From: Epiperipatus broadwayi
Taxonomy: Eukaryota; Onychophora; Udeonychophora; Euonychophora; Peripatidae
Assembly (NCBI GenBank): GCA_028023455.1
Contig: JAQFVV010012405.1
Location: 2,917,149 to 2,981,148 of the forward strand
Direction of reading: 5' to 3'
Length of the DNA stretch: 64,000 bases
Every line of letters begins with the position of its first letter. Position 1 is the stretch's first letter. Below are positions 1 through 12,900 of the stretch, one piece after another. Both the position numbers and the translations under genes were made by a program. A model generated the notes under the pieces. It worked only from the letters and a program-made list of their open reading frames with translations. It did no database searches and had not been told where the DNA came from.

Positions 1-235
1 TTTAAAACTAATTTGATCTGTTTATTAATTATTGAAGCAATTTGACTAATAATTTAACAGTAGAAAAAAAGAGATATATTTTTTTTCTAAAAAAGAAAAT
101 ATTAACTTTATTCATTGTAAAATTGTTAATTATTGCATTATTTTAAATCCTCTTACCAACAAATTGATGCAAACAATTTCCTTTTTTATTATTATTAAAA
201 AATAAAATAAAATTGTAAAGATATATAGATATATA

Positions 236-333
236 TTGAAGTTATATATGTGCTTATATATATATATATATATTACATGCCAAGTTGAAGTTATATATGT
301 GCTTATATATATATATATATATTACATGCCAAG
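236..333. repeat. 49-bp perfect tandem duplication (two copies)
   Basis: Copy 1 is 236-284 and copy 2 is 285-333. Each runs from TTGAAGTTATATATGTGC through a (TA)n tract to ATTACATGCCAAG. The copies look identical, so the duplication is either recent or an assembly artefact. It lies beside the Penelope-like remnant. Confidence 0.9.
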
Positions 334-416
334 TTGTATCTAAATACTTTTAAGCTCTGTTATAAAATCAGATATTCTACGGTAATATCCCACACAAACT
401 CAAATATATATTATTA

Positions 417-1140
417 TTCTATTTATTTATTTCTAAAGCACTTTTCGAAGGAGCCATGCCTTCATTTTCAAAGCTATAGATAGATAGCGATGTTCAATTT
501 ATTTATTTATTTAAACCAACAGATGCAAATTATTTCAATTAGGTTTGCCATTTCTTCGAGATTGCATAAAATGTGTCTCTTTTATTTAACGAGTTTTCAT
601 CTAAATTAATGAAATAGGCCTCCTTGATTTTTCTTCTTATCTCATGTCGCTCACCGCACATCACTTGCGGATTATCTGGTATACACGCACGAGTGGCCCA
701 TAGTGATTTTATGCTGTGCAAAAATAGAAAAGTAAGAAGGATCCGTTAGCGCCTTATTGTATGCATATTTATGCTGCAGCAACCTCGTATGAACAGAAGC
801 CTTGGTCTCCCCATAATATGCTGCATGACAATTATTTTCTGGGCAACTTATTTTATATATGGCCTACTGGGTGTTAATTGGAGGTAGTCTATCTTTGGAA
901 TTGTTAATGCATCTATTAAAGTTTAGACAGGATCTGTAACACACACTGAAGTCTTTTCAAAAAATTGTTTGTAAATCTGTATATATGTTTTTAATATATG
1001 GTAATAAAATTCTGGTTTTGTTCAGCCTATCCCCTATATTAGGAGGGTCTTTAAATCATCTAATTATCTTGTCTATTGTTCTCTTGTTATATTTGGCATT
1101 TATCAAATCGTCCCTAAAAATTTGAATATTCTTATTCTTG
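417..1140 (-). pseudogene. Penelope-like retroelement remnant, C-terminal GIY-YIG region
   Basis: Read on the minus strand, this stretch encodes pieces of the C-terminal half of a Penelope-like element (PLE). From about 1130 down to 880 there is a linker region with LPYIKNIY and NNSKDRLPPIN. It is followed at about 863-770 by AIYKISCPENNC and AAYYGETKASVHTRL, which matches the GIY-YIG endonuclease layout (YxI, then YGET, then a conserved Arg). The last open piece is 539-721, with GERHEIRRKIKEAYFIN. At least two in-frame stops and frame changes make it inactive. The reverse transcriptase domain is missing. Downstream (439-470, minus) is a GAAGG/CCTTC stem followed by GAAA and a TTTATTTATTTC-type tail, resembling a PLE terminus. 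Assignment rests on remembered family motifs, not a search. Confidence 0.7.
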
Positions 1141-1410
1141 TCATAGGAAATTTAAAATTTTATTTAATTAAAAAAATTATTAAAGCCTAATAAGAATGAA
1201 TGCAGGCATGTGTATATATTTATAAAAAGATTAGAAACAGCTTAGAGTAGATAAATAATTAGTAATTTTAAAATGCATAACAGATTCTAGAAAATTCTGG
1301 TAAAAAACAATCAATTAAAATTTAAACTATTTAAAATTCCTTAGCATTAGATTTTAATAAAATTTGTAAAAGCAGGTTAATTACAGGGCACTGGTAGTTT
1401 TCTTATTTAA

Positions 1411-2369
1411 ACTAATAAACAAAAATGCAAGTTAAAAAACTTGTCTAGTTTATTTATTCCAGATCAAACACCGACAATGTATTCTGTTTAATAAGAGTAA
1501 TCACTATCTCTAACTATAATCCACTTTCAGATCATGATTTCAGCTATTTCATCGCACAGAAAAACTAGATCTAAACACAAACTCTGACTTTATGAAACAA
1601 TTTCTATTAGCTTCATAATTTTTTAGACAGATCCACTCACATACAAACCAGATAGCTATATGGTCTGACTCGTCACATCACCACATTATTCAATCTATAC
1701 ATTCAAGACTAAAGGACATTTATGATAAACAAAATGCAGTTAAAAAATTCTTATTTATTCCACAGATTTTACCGACAGTATGTTTACATAACGCAAGTAG
1801 CATTCACTATCTCTAACTATAATTCCACTTTCAATCATGATTCCTATTTGCTATGCAGGAAAGACAGAATAAGAAACTAGATCTAAACACAACTCTGACT
1901 TATGAAACAATTTTATCCTTAGCGTTTTAACACCATTCTTCAAACTCACATACAAACCAGATAAGACATTCAGATCACCATAAATCAATCTATATCATTC
2001 AAGAAAGACTCAAAGGTACATGATAAACAAAATCATAAAATTCTAACGTATTTATTCCAGATTTACCAAAAACACCGATCATATTGTTTACATAACAGTA
2101 CATTCCTATCTCTACTATAATTCCACTTCAGATCATGATTTCGTATTTGCTATTCAGGAAGACAGGAATAAAGAAACTAGATCTAAACACAAACTCTGAC
2201 TTATACAATTTTATTCATACAATTTTTAGACACTAATCTCAAACTCAGCATAGCAAACCAGAATATACTGATCCATTCCACCCACATATAATTCATCTAT
2301 ACATTCAAGAAACTCAAGCATTTATGAAACAAAATCAAGTAAATTCTACCTTTATTTATTCCACAGATG
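1411..2369 (+). repeat. Satellite array, about 300-bp monomers, direct arm
   Basis: The landmark CTCTAACTATAAT followed by CCACTTTCA recurs near 1508, 1811 and 2109, giving a period close to 300 bp. Each monomer also carries CTAGATCTAAACACAA, a CAAACTCACATACAAACCAG block and a TTTATTCCACAGAT block. Monomers differ by many one- to three-base indels. No coding capacity is evident. Confidence 0.85.
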
Positions 2370-3862
2370 TGACATAATCATTACAATTTTTTATCATTTT
2401 GTTTATCATATTCCTTTTCTTTCTTGCAATGATATAGATTAACTTCACTATGTGGTGATTGATGAGATCAGACCCATATCTTCTTTTTATCTGAGTTTGA
2501 AGACATTCTTCTAAAAATTCACTTCAACTGAATAGAAATTTTTCATAAACCCAGTTTTGTTTGATTGTTTCTTTATTTGTCTTTCGCATCAAATACTAAA
2601 TCATGATCTGAAAGTGGAATTATAGTTAGAGATAGAACTCTCTGTTTTAAACAGAAATTGATCTGTTTTTGACATCTGTGGACATAAATCGCTACAAGTT
2701 TTTTTTATTTTTTTTCAATTCCTTTTCTTTCTCAATGATATAGATTCAGACTCTCTTTCACGGACGACCATATCTATTGGTTTTCTGGTTTGAGTTGTTA
2801 AAATTCCTTCCGAATAAATTTTCAACCTTTTTATTTCTTTATTTGTCTTTCTATGCAAATACTTGAAATCATGATCTGAAAGTAATATGTAGAGATGGAG
2901 CTCTCTGTTATAAACAGAACCCTGAGTTTGAACATGTGGCTAACGCGTCATTTTTTATATTTTTGTTTATCATACTTTCTTTCTCAAGATTGATTGCAGG
3001 CTCTCTATGTGGTCTGAGAGATCCCCTCTGTTTCTGTTGAGCATTGTCTAAAAATCCCCAAGCGAATGAAATTGTTTCATAACGCCAGGTTTTTTTATTT
3101 TCTTTTTTTCTTTCCTGCAACTGAAATCATGATCTGAAAGGGATATAGTAGAGATAGTGAACCTCTGCGTTATGTAACAGAAACCTGATCTGTTTTTGGA
3201 GAACCGGCAAAGGTGTTTTTTACCTTTTTGTTTATCATATGTCCTTTGGGCTTTCTTGCAAGAATGATTGCAGAGCTTCTACTATGTGGGAGCTGACGAG
3301 ACGACCCATTGCTATCTGGTTTGCTATGCTGAGTTTGAAGACTTGTCTAAAAATTCACCTTGCAAGCGAATAGAAATGTTTCATAAACGCAGAGTTTGGT
3401 TTGATTGTTTCTTTATTCTGTCTTTCCTGACGATAGCAAAAGCTTGAAACAGATCTGAAAGGGAATATAGTAGAGAAGGAAGCTTCTGGTTTATGTAAAC
3501 AGAAACCGCTTGATGGTGTTTTTGGTAGAAACCACTGTGGACAAAATACGGTGCAGTTTTTTAACTTGCTTTTGTTTATCATAAATGTACCTTTGAGCTT
3601 TTCTTGCAATGAAGATTGCAGGCTTCTACTATGTGGGATGCTGAACTGAGACGACCCATAGCATCTGGTTTGCTATGTGAGTTTGAAGACTGTGCAAAAT
3701 CACGCGCAAGCGAAAGAAATGTTCAAAACGCCATTTGTGTTTAGACTGTTTCTTTTTCCTGTCTTTCCTGCGAGCAAAAGCTGAAACAGACGAAAGAATA
3801 TAGTTAGAGAAGGAAGCCGATTGAAACGAACACCTGACGGGTTTTGGGAAACGGGTAAACAA
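2370..3862 (-). repeat. Satellite array, same monomers in inverted orientation
   Basis: From about 2370 the same monomer appears as its reverse complement. The landmark CATGATCTGAAAG or its variants recurs near 2602, 2870, 3128, 3450 and 3786 (spacing about 258-333 bp). With 1411-2369 this forms a head-to-head palindrome of about 2.4 kb. Copies become more ragged and more GC-rich toward 3860. The open frames at 2908-3120, 3355-3609 and 3629-3862 (-) are the satellite read through and are not genes; they share related peptide strings because they are repeat copies. Confidence 0.85.
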
Positions 3863-4289
3863 AAGAAAAAGTAGAATAATTGTCTGGTTATTATCTATTT
3901 AAAGGAGATTTTTACAATGTTTGGCCTTGTGATAAAAATGTGTTAATTATGTTTAATTATTGCAAGGAATGCAAGTAAACAAAAGGTAATTAGAATTTGA
4001 AAAAATGTTCCTAATTAATAAACAAGTACAGGATTAAATTGTAATTAAGCTGATCAAAATTATTATCAGCTAGGTAAATGTAAAAATTGTGTCTTTTAAT
4101 CAGAAAATTCTGCAACAAGATCTTTTATGAAAAATTCTTCAAGCTGATCATTTCTGTGATGAAAATTCCTGAAGCTTGACAATCAGATCTACATCCACCA
4201 AGTTTTAAGAAGCTCTTCAATCATTTGGTTGCTAGAAATTACGTATTATGCTAACCTGTGAACAGAAGCTTGTGTTCATTTTCTCTTCA
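3863..4289. other. AT-rich spacer, nothing recognised
   Basis: Sequence between the satellite and the first LINE remnant. No ORF, repeat unit or RNA gene is visible. Confidence 0.6.
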
Positions 4290-5345
4290 CCATTCCAGTG
4301 GAGTGTGAACTTGGAATTTTGATAGAATTAGTGTGACAGAAGTTATAAGAAGGATTAATGAATATAAGTTGCCTGCTTTGGATTTGTAGATTACATAAAA
4401 ACATTTACTTCTATAAATATTTCCTTGTGATTAAAAGTTTGCAGGATCAAGATATTCATCTAGATTATTGTTATATTCTGAAGAATATCTATCAGAATGC
4501 AGGATAAGATTACATGATGATATTAAAAAGATTAAAATTGATAAAGATTTAAGGCATGGTAATTCCACATCATACCTTTTTATAGTCATTTTATAAAAGC
4601 ATTTTAAGAATTAAAATGGGAAGTTAAGGGAGTAAAAATAAATAGAGATTTTTTAAATCACCTAGATTTTGCAGGTGATGTGTTTGTTTTTGTAAATAAT
4701 GCTTCAGACCTTCCAGAAACATTGTGAGAGTTATCAGATTAAAGTAAGAAAGTAAGATTAAAGATAGATGCTAAAAAGACTAATTTACTGACAATGGATT
4801 TTTTTAGAAAAATAAAATTATTGATAATCTTAAATTAAAAGAAATTAACTATTACAAACACTTTAGTCAAGTTTTAAATATAAATGGAAATATAATGATG
4901 AAATAAATTATAGAATTAAACTTAGACAAAGTACTTTTTACAGGAAAAATTTAATATTGAAACAAAATATGCTTTATGTATTTGGAAAAAAATATATTTA
5001 CTAGATGTGTTTTAACTGTTACTTATTGTGGATTCGAGACCTGTACACTTGTCAGAATAATAATAATATAGAGACTAAAGAGTATTCAACAAAGTAAAGA
5101 CAGATATAATTGGGAGTAACAAGAAGAGATTATAGATGAAATACATGAATAAGTTAACAAAATAAATTTGACTAACTTCATTTAAAATCTTGTTTCAAGA
5201 GTTTGAGTTATGAATTGGATCATTGGAAATTGTAAAATACCGAATATAGATGGATAAAATAAGGAAGTTTACTATATGATAGGTAGATGAGAAGCTATGG
5301 ATCAGAAAAATTGGATTAATTTTGGACAATCCTTTATTTTATGGT
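4290..5345 (+). pseudogene. Decayed RTE-type LINE, reverse transcriptase C-terminal part
   Basis: This is a heavily mutated plus-strand copy of the same LINE family as 7110-8715. Near 4340-4420 it encodes a version of RINEYKLPALDL followed by a YIKTFTS-like stretch, which corresponds to the family's ERTNEYELPLCF-FVDYKKAF region. The region around 4600-4700 corresponds to the family's LDFADDV block. The end (about 5295-5345) encodes DQKNWINFGQSFIL, matching the RTE C-terminal WITFGEAFIL-type motif just before the stop. It is 5'-truncated and has many frame breaks. No endonuclease domain is seen. Confidence 0.65.
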
Positions 5346-7109
5346 GGATCAGTAATATTTGAAATTATTAGTGTTGATGTTTTTGTGTATTTAATTTTTT
5401 TTTTTAGAAAATGATGATTGTCAATATTTTTTAAACCAAGGGGAGGATATGAAACAAGATAAATTCATACCTAATTTTAAGTTTCATTATATATATTATG
5501 AAATAGATAATGACATAACAATGAGAAGGGTCAGCTAAAATTTATTATAAAATGTGTATAAAAAGCAAAATATGTATAAAAAGTATATGTTTATACTTAT
5601 ACATATTTTTTTAATATTTTAAATTAATTAAAGATAGGAAGAATATAATAATTTTTCTTTTTTTTCTTTTCTGGTAATTTATTTTAATACATTAATTATA
5701 ATTGACCTTAAGGGAAATGGAAATAATTTAAATTTTTAGTTTTATTTTACTTTATTTTGTTTTTAAGTTAAATTTGATAGTGTATAAAAGATTAATTAGA
5801 ATTGAATTAAGTAAGGTTATATTTTAGTTTTTTTTTTTAAATGATTAAATTACATGTGGTTCTTAATCATTAACATATATCTTGTTTTTGTTAAAAAAAA
5901 AAAAAAAAGTAAAATCTATTTATTTGAGAAAGATGTAATCATAATTTCACTTTGAAATTGAATTCTAGAAAAGACAAAAGGCGTATATCTAATAAAAAAA
6001 ATTTCTATTCGTTTTTTTATTTTTTTATTCTGATGTTTTGCTGAGCAAACCTAGCATAGATTTTTTTAGTTGTCAACTGACAAATACTTAGCCTATGAAG
6101 GGAATTTTAAGGAAAATAGATTTAAAACTTATAAGCATAATGCTTATTATTCTGTATATGAAATTCTTTCAGAAATATGTAGCTAAACTCTTAAACTTTG
6201 TATTATGTGTTTTAAAATATTTTTAAGATATTACTGTTGCTCCAACGCATAATATTATTTCTAATACCAATAAGAAATATGGTTTTACAATATCCAGTTA
6301 GAAGGTTCTAAAGTTAATTTTTGTTAATGTTTCAGATAAACTTTACAGGTTGATATAATGTTTGACAAGTCTTGGTTGAATAAGTATTTTTGAAATATTG
6401 ATTCCAATTCACTTTGTACTAATAATTTGGATTGGTAATCTGGTAATTTTTTTTTTTTTTTAATTCATTTGATTTTTTTTCAATGAAAAATACAGAAAAG
6501 GGTTTCAAAATTAGACATTTATTTAAATAAAAGAAGAGATAAATGAAGATTGAAATAATTGGGACATTAACCAATAAAATAGCTTTTTAAATATTAAATT
6601 TTATAGAACTATTATAGTTTTGTTTAACTTTATTTACTTTTATTTTTCAATAGCAAGGAATGTTTAATTTTTAAAAAAATACTAAGATTGATATTTAATT
6701 AATTATATTCATAACTAATTTTTGTATTAATAATTATTTAGTAGAATATGAGATGCATGCATGCCAAATGAATAGTTTATCATATATTTACCCCCCCCCC
6801 CCACCACGTTTTGAAGATGGTTCAGATTTGAACACAATCAATAGGAAAGTTTTTTGAATTGCTATTAAGAATTCAACAAAGATTGCTGGCACAAAAACCT
6901 GCAATTGATAAGTAAATTTTCTACTGAGATGACAGTTTCTGAGAAAAAAGGAGAATAAGAAAATATATAAAAATAATCCATTATAAAGTAGTAAATACCT
7001 ATAATTGTGTAAAATGGTACATAAAAAGCATAAATAAATAAAATTATGAATTGTCAAGGAAAGCTATAGAAAAGAATAGAAGTATCAAAAATTCAAAACA
7101 ACATGTTGG
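5346..7109. other. AT-rich non-coding stretch with homopolymer runs
   Basis: Long A and T runs are present (for example near 5895 and 6450), with one isolated 12-C run at 6791-6802. The 89-codon minus frame at 6788-7057 starts in the poly-C run and is low-complexity Phe/Leu; I do not consider it a gene. Confidence 0.6.
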
Positions 7110-8715
7110 TATTGATAGTAAATTTACTTTTTCAGTAAGAAGAAAAGATAGAATTATTATGAGAGGATGTCATGAAATGTGTAGAAGAGGTCTATTAAAA
7201 ATTATATAGTGACAAAGAGCAAGGAAAAGTATTTCCTCCTCCTACTACTACATCTTCTGATTTGCCCAGGATTTTAAATGAAGTGATAAATACACTTAAA
7301 TCTATGCAGAAAGGAAAATCTGTTAGTGATGGAATTATAATTGTCATAAAAATTATTGGTCAAATTATATACCCAAAGTTTAAATGATAAAAATGTGCCA
7401 AGTGATTGGAAGAATGTAGTACTCATATTAATATTTTAAAAAATGCTAAAGAAGATTTTAGTAATTACAGACCTATCAGTCTTTTATCAGTTTTTTTACA
7501 AAAAATTTACCAAGATAATTATAACACATCTACAGTGAATTTTGGATTTTAACCAACCAAATAAACAAGCTGGTTATAAAAGTGATCTTAGCATAATGGG
7601 CATATGCAAGTATTGAGAGGGGTTATAGAAAGGACAAATGAATACGAGTTCCCATTATGCTTTGAATTTGTAGATTATAAAAAAGCATTTGATTCTACAA
7701 ACATTTCTTCAGTGATTAATGCCTTTGGATTATCAAGATATAGACTAAAGATATTATATTCTGCAGAATATTTATTAAAATGCAACAACAATGATTATAT
7801 TACTTTGTAGACACTAGGAAGATTAGCATTGAAAAGCATGTATAATTGAGTGACATTTTATCTCCAAAACTTGTAATAGCAGTTTTTCAAGAAGTATTTT
7901 GTGGATTAAAATGAGAAGTTAAGGGATTAAAAGCAAATGGAGATTATTTAAATTATCTAGATTTTGAGATGATGTGATTGTTTTTGTGAAGAATGCTTCA
8001 GAGCTTCAAGAAATGTTGCAAAAGTTATCAGATGAAAGTAGGAAAGTAAGACTATAGATAACTGTTAAACTGATTGAAATTATGTTCAATGAATTTTTTG
8101 AAAATAAGAAAATAATGTTTGATAATGTTGAATTAGAAGTCAAGAACTACAAATATATTGATCAGATTATTAATATATTTGGAAATATAATGGATGAAAT
8201 TAATCATAGAATTAAACTTGGATGGAATGCTTTTGATAAAAATGTTTTAATTTCAAAAGGAAATATATCTATGTATTTAAAAATAAAAGTTCTTAATAAA
8301 CGTGTTTTATCAATTTTTACTTGTGGATTTGATACTTGGACACTTAACAAAATATTAATACAGAAAGATTTCACAATCTCAACAGAGTATGGAGAGATGT
8401 TAAGAGTAACAAGAAGCAATGGAAAATGAAATATATGAGAGAATAAACATGGGTTCATGACATCATTGAAGAAATTAAGAATTTGAAGTGAATCTGGACT
8501 GATTTATTTCTGGAAAAGATGGTAAGCAGATGGGCAGTTGAAATATTTAATTTGATCATGAAAAATTGTAAAAAACCTAGGAGCCCTCATGTGAGTTGGA
8601 TGAATGAGATAAAAAAGTGTGCTGAGATGATGTGGAGAAAAGAGGTTACAGATCAGAAAAAGTGGATTACATTTGGAGAGGTCTTCATCTTGCAGCAGAT
8701 TGATAATGATTAAAT
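7110..8715 (+). pseudogene. Decayed RTE-type LINE reverse transcriptase
   Basis: A longer copy of the RTE-type LINE. In order: a pre-RT linker near 7205-7340 (LNEVINTLKSMQKGKSVSDG); the first RT motif near 7450-7485 (FSNYRPISLLSVF); motif A at 7604-7810 (RTNEYEFPLCFEFVDYKKAF); a degenerate LDFADDVIVFVKNA block near 7950-8000; then the thumb/connection region at 8082-8429 (YKYIDQIINIFGNIMDEIN, IKLGWNAFDKN, FDTWTLNK). The C-terminal segment at 8519-8713 ends in WITFGEVFILQQIDND and a stop, the expected end of an RTE protein. At least four frame breaks or stops separate the parts. The APE endonuclease is missing, so the copy is 5'-truncated and dead. Confidence 0.85.
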
Positions 8716-9079
8716 ATAATGAAGGTGGTCATTCAATTAACATTAAGTTTGGATAAAGTTGAATTAATATTAAACTAACAGGTTAACATAATATTTTCAG
8801 CATGTGATCATATTAATAAGTAAAAATGATTTTGAGATTAAATTGTACTATATATTGAATTTTATTAGTAAACCTTTATTTTACTGCAATATTATTATAT
8901 ATTTTTTATTGTGAATATTTTTCCCTTTTTATGAAATCATATGTATATTGAATATTCCTATACTTGATTAACTTCCAACTGTTTCAGCTTTTAAAAAGTT
9001 TATGTAATCTTTATAATGAAATAGCCATTTTATGCCTATTTTAATGTCTTCCATTATTTACATTAGATTTTAATCTCTT

Positions 9080-9448
9080 TCATATATCATTTTCTGATCT
9101 ATTTCTAGTTCTTGCTCTTATTTTAAACTTTTTTCTAATCTCTTTATTATTTGCTATTTCTTCCTTAATTTTGGATTTCTCAGTGATTTCTAAATTTGTC
9201 TTAGTTTCATATTCAATCTTTACAAATGATATAAAATCTTTAACTGTCACTGAATTAATTTGAAAGCCCTCTTTACTATTATCATTTTTTGACACATCTA
9301 ATGTTTTTTCTGCAGTTTCTATATCCATTTTATTTTTATCCCTAACTGCTATATCTATACTACTTTTATCCATAGCCATTACTTCTATGTTATATTCATT
9401 TGTGACATGAACATTATTATTCACCTTTATTTCACACTTTAATTTCAT
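9080..9448 (-). other. 122-codon open frame, unrecognised
   Basis: A charged, low-complexity frame (Lys, Glu, Asn and Ile rich) with no domain or signal peptide I recognise. An ORF this long is about what chance could produce once in a window this AT-rich. It sits 360 bp downstream of the RTE remnant on the opposite strand. Could be spurious, or an exon or ORF1-like fragment. Confidence 0.2.
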
Positions 9449-9888
9449 TCTTGCACCTCATATTTAGATGCTATATTTATTTAGAATTACGTATTAAAAT
9501 GGATTCTCTTTTAATAGCAAACAATACTGATACCAAATCAATTGTAGATTTATTCATCATGTACAGTGACTATTTATTGTTTTCTTCTTGTTGAATATGC
9601 ATTTATTATTTTTTATTAATAAGTCATTTACTGTTTTCTGTTTCTTTCTGTTTTTTTAATTTTTTTTTATCACCCTTTTTGTTGTGTGTGTTTTGTTTAC
9701 TTCTGTTTACTCTTTTTTATTCTCATTTTGCTGTTTTTCATTATTTTTATTATTGTTAATAGTATTATTTTTTTCTGTTTTTTCCCCCCAGTAATTTCCA
9801 TATGTGTGCATTAGCATTTCTCCATTTAATTTTTTTTTTATTAAAGCTTATTCACATCTTTCACTCCATATTGTAATGATAATACTAC

Positions 9889-9958
9889 TATGTAGTGGTT
9901 AATATTGCTCCTTTTGTTATTCTAATAGTAAATACCTCAGTAGTTTGAGTTTGAATCT
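9889..9958 (+). repeat. tRNA-like SINE head, degenerate
   Basis: TGTAGTGGTTAAT resembles a tRNA A box (TAGTGGTTA type), and GAGTTTGAATCT about 47 bp further on resembles a B box. A second A-box-like piece, TGTAGTGGTTAC, occurs near 11780. No tail or flanking duplication was identified. Confidence 0.3.
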
Positions 9959-12900
9959 AAAATAATGATATATGCAATATATGTAAGATATTCCATGTTC
10001 AGTAAGCACAAATATATAATTATAAATGTAAGAATATCCCCTACATATATCTGTAAATGTTATAAATCATCGATTAAATCTATATTCTTAAATGGAACTG
10101 CAGGGATGATGATAATAGTTTTATGATCATAATCATTCTAAGGCTATTTTATTTGTTTTTGGTTTCTAGTGGAAGAAACTACCAATGCCAAACCATCTAA
10201 AAAGAGAACATTTATTTAGAATTATATAAGATAATGATTATCATCATTTACAAATCATTATCATAACACTCCATTACATCCCAGTGGTTTGCATGTTCTT
10301 AGAGTTGTGGATAGTTTTTTTATGAACCAGCATATGTATGTGTGTTGAAGTTATAGTATTTCAACTTATGAAAAATAAACAAATTGGATTAATAAAACAA
10401 TAGAATCATTTATTAATAAAATAAAGCTTATGAAATTTGGTTTTAGCTTTAGTAATTCCAAATGTATATCTCAAATTGAACCTATAATAATTCATATTAT
10501 CTTAACTAATAGTTCATATATTTCATTTGCTTCTTGGTTAGTACTTTCACATATAGATATAAAATCAAGCACACATTAGTTAATCTATTTTCAACAATAG
10601 TTCATATATTAAGTTTCTTCCCAATAGGTTCCACATGTAAATGGAAAATCAATCACATAATGTCATTCATATATTCAGTTTCTTTTAGTGATTCCACATA
10701 TGAAGTGAAACAATACCACATTTAATATATTTTCAGTTTGAGTCTGTACGCATAATTCAAATGTAAACATACAGAATAACAAATCACAATAATTAATTTT
10801 GTTTGAGCTTTGTAAGTTTAAAGTCTTTTTTCAATATTATTAAATAAATAGCTTAACATCTTACCAGCAAAAACAAATATTTAAGATCCTACATCCTGGG
10901 TCTCTGATATCAATTTTCTTTTCTATAATTACTATCAGTCATCTTCATAAATTTTCTTAAAGCATATATTGTTTCTTTTCAAACACTGGATATGTAAGTT
11001 ATCTTTATATTAGTATTGTACATATAAAATACATATAAGTTTTCAGCAATTCATCTTTGGAACTCAGTTCTTTTTCTTTGCTGGCCAATTATAAGAGGTA
11101 GAGATATAACTTTATACACTGTATTGTTATTTACTAGATTGGGCTGCAACTTAGAGTCTTCTGATTGACATGCTACTTGTTCTTGCCTAGCCTACTACAT
11201 TAATAGATTTACCACTATAATAAAACATTTTTATAGCTTATAAGATAGGTATCATAATTTTAATTATTGGTAAAGCAAAACTCTTCTCTTCACAGCTTGC
11301 TTCCATACTGCTTTTTACATATGGCTTGCAGTTTAGATTCCATCAATCAACACTGGAACAAAGTTGACCTCTGAATGAATAACAGATAATTGTTTATACC
11401 ATTAGCTGTTACTCATACCATAATGTAGAATATTTTACCATTTCAGACCCTAGAGAAAAATATTCCATTGTATTCTTCAACAAAAAAAAGAAATAGCTAT
11501 CTAATTTCTTTTCTTTGTCTAATATGCATTACAAGAGATACATTCTTTGTCAGATTTTATTATTTTATTTATAATTAATAAAATATTGTTAATTCCTTAT
11601 TCTTTTTCATGGATTTAAGCTCACCCTTCTATTTTCTATCAAAATCAATAAGATTTTATAGGTAAGACTAAAAAGATCTGTAAATGGTGTTTAATTTACT
11701 TACTGCATATCTTCTTTCTTTTTACTGTACATATGTATACATCAATGCACACTCACATGTTATTCTTCAAATCTGATTATGTAGTGGTTACAATTCTGCT
11801 TTCAGGGTTATAATATATTATTATTCAAAGAAAACAGAATTGGTATTAGACTATTATTTGTAGCATTTATCAAATTATATGTGAATGCAATAAAGCATAC
11901 ATGGGTGAATTATTATGGTCTTCAGAAAGAAAATGTCTGCATGTATAAAACCCTATGTGTAAATAAAAGGGTATTTATTTTTGTAAAGACATACAGATTT
12001 CTTTAGTTTAATAACATTACCTTTATTGGAGAAAATTAGAAATTTACTTGAGAGATCATCCCAAATTATAGATTAAATTAGAATAGAATTTGTTTGCAAA
12101 TAAAGTTATTTGACAACAAATTAGATCATATATAAGATACTTTACTGTTGCAAATGAAGAAGAAGGAACCATCTAAATTGGTTAAACCGGATAAAAGTTA
12201 ACAGTGTGGATTTGAAATGATAACTGATTGCCAATAAAGAATGGTCAATCCTAAACTAGTAGACTGACTATTACTGATTAAATCTAAAATGGAATAATGG
12301 CAAGCAAGAAGCAATTACTTTCTTGTGTATTTAAAATATTATTACCAGTGAAGTAATTAACAGAAGCTTAACCAATCTAATATCATTTAAATTTTTTTTA
12401 ATTGTGAAAAATCTTATAACTTTAAATTTAATTTCAAGTCAGATGATACAATAATATTACATGAAGAAAGATATTATAGAAAGTAAAAAATTAAGAGGCA
12501 ATTCCTATAAATGAATGTAAAGACTGCATTATTTAGAAAATCTGCTAATATTGAAATATATAGTTTTTGGATAGTGACATATCATCTGCTTTTGTCCATA
12601 TAAGTTTAGTTCATAAAGATTATAGTCTATATAATCAAAACCACTTTTGTGTAATTTCTATATTATTATATATTGTGTGTACATGTTTATGTGCATAAGG
12701 ATTGGTAAAACAGTTAAAGACTATTGCCTATAACTTTTTTATTTCTTAAATTAAGAAAATTAACCACAGTAATCTTCAACATATATATTGTAACCGAAAA
12801 GTTCTTACCCCAGATTATAACAGTCTAAATTAATAATACAATGCACAGCTATTATCATACAATTCAGTCACACCCAGAGTACACCACAAAGCCTAATTGC

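Noticed and set aside
3280-3345. CTGACGA in the satellite as a possible hammerhead core
   Set aside because: The following CATAGC/GCTATG hairpin does not abut the core, and no GAAA box sits at the required place.
2908-3862. Three minus-strand open frames of 70-84 codons with similar peptide strings
   Set aside because: They lie wholly in the inverted satellite array. The similarity between them is satellite monomer similarity, not a protein family.
1411-3862. Repeat array considered as CRISPR
   Set aside because: Units are about 300 bp, contiguous and diverged, with no short direct repeats or unique spacers, and the DNA is eukaryotic.
6788-7057. 89-codon minus frame starting near a poly-G stretch
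   Set aside because: Low-complexity Phe/Leu frame terminating in a Gly run encoded by the poly-C tract; not gene-like.
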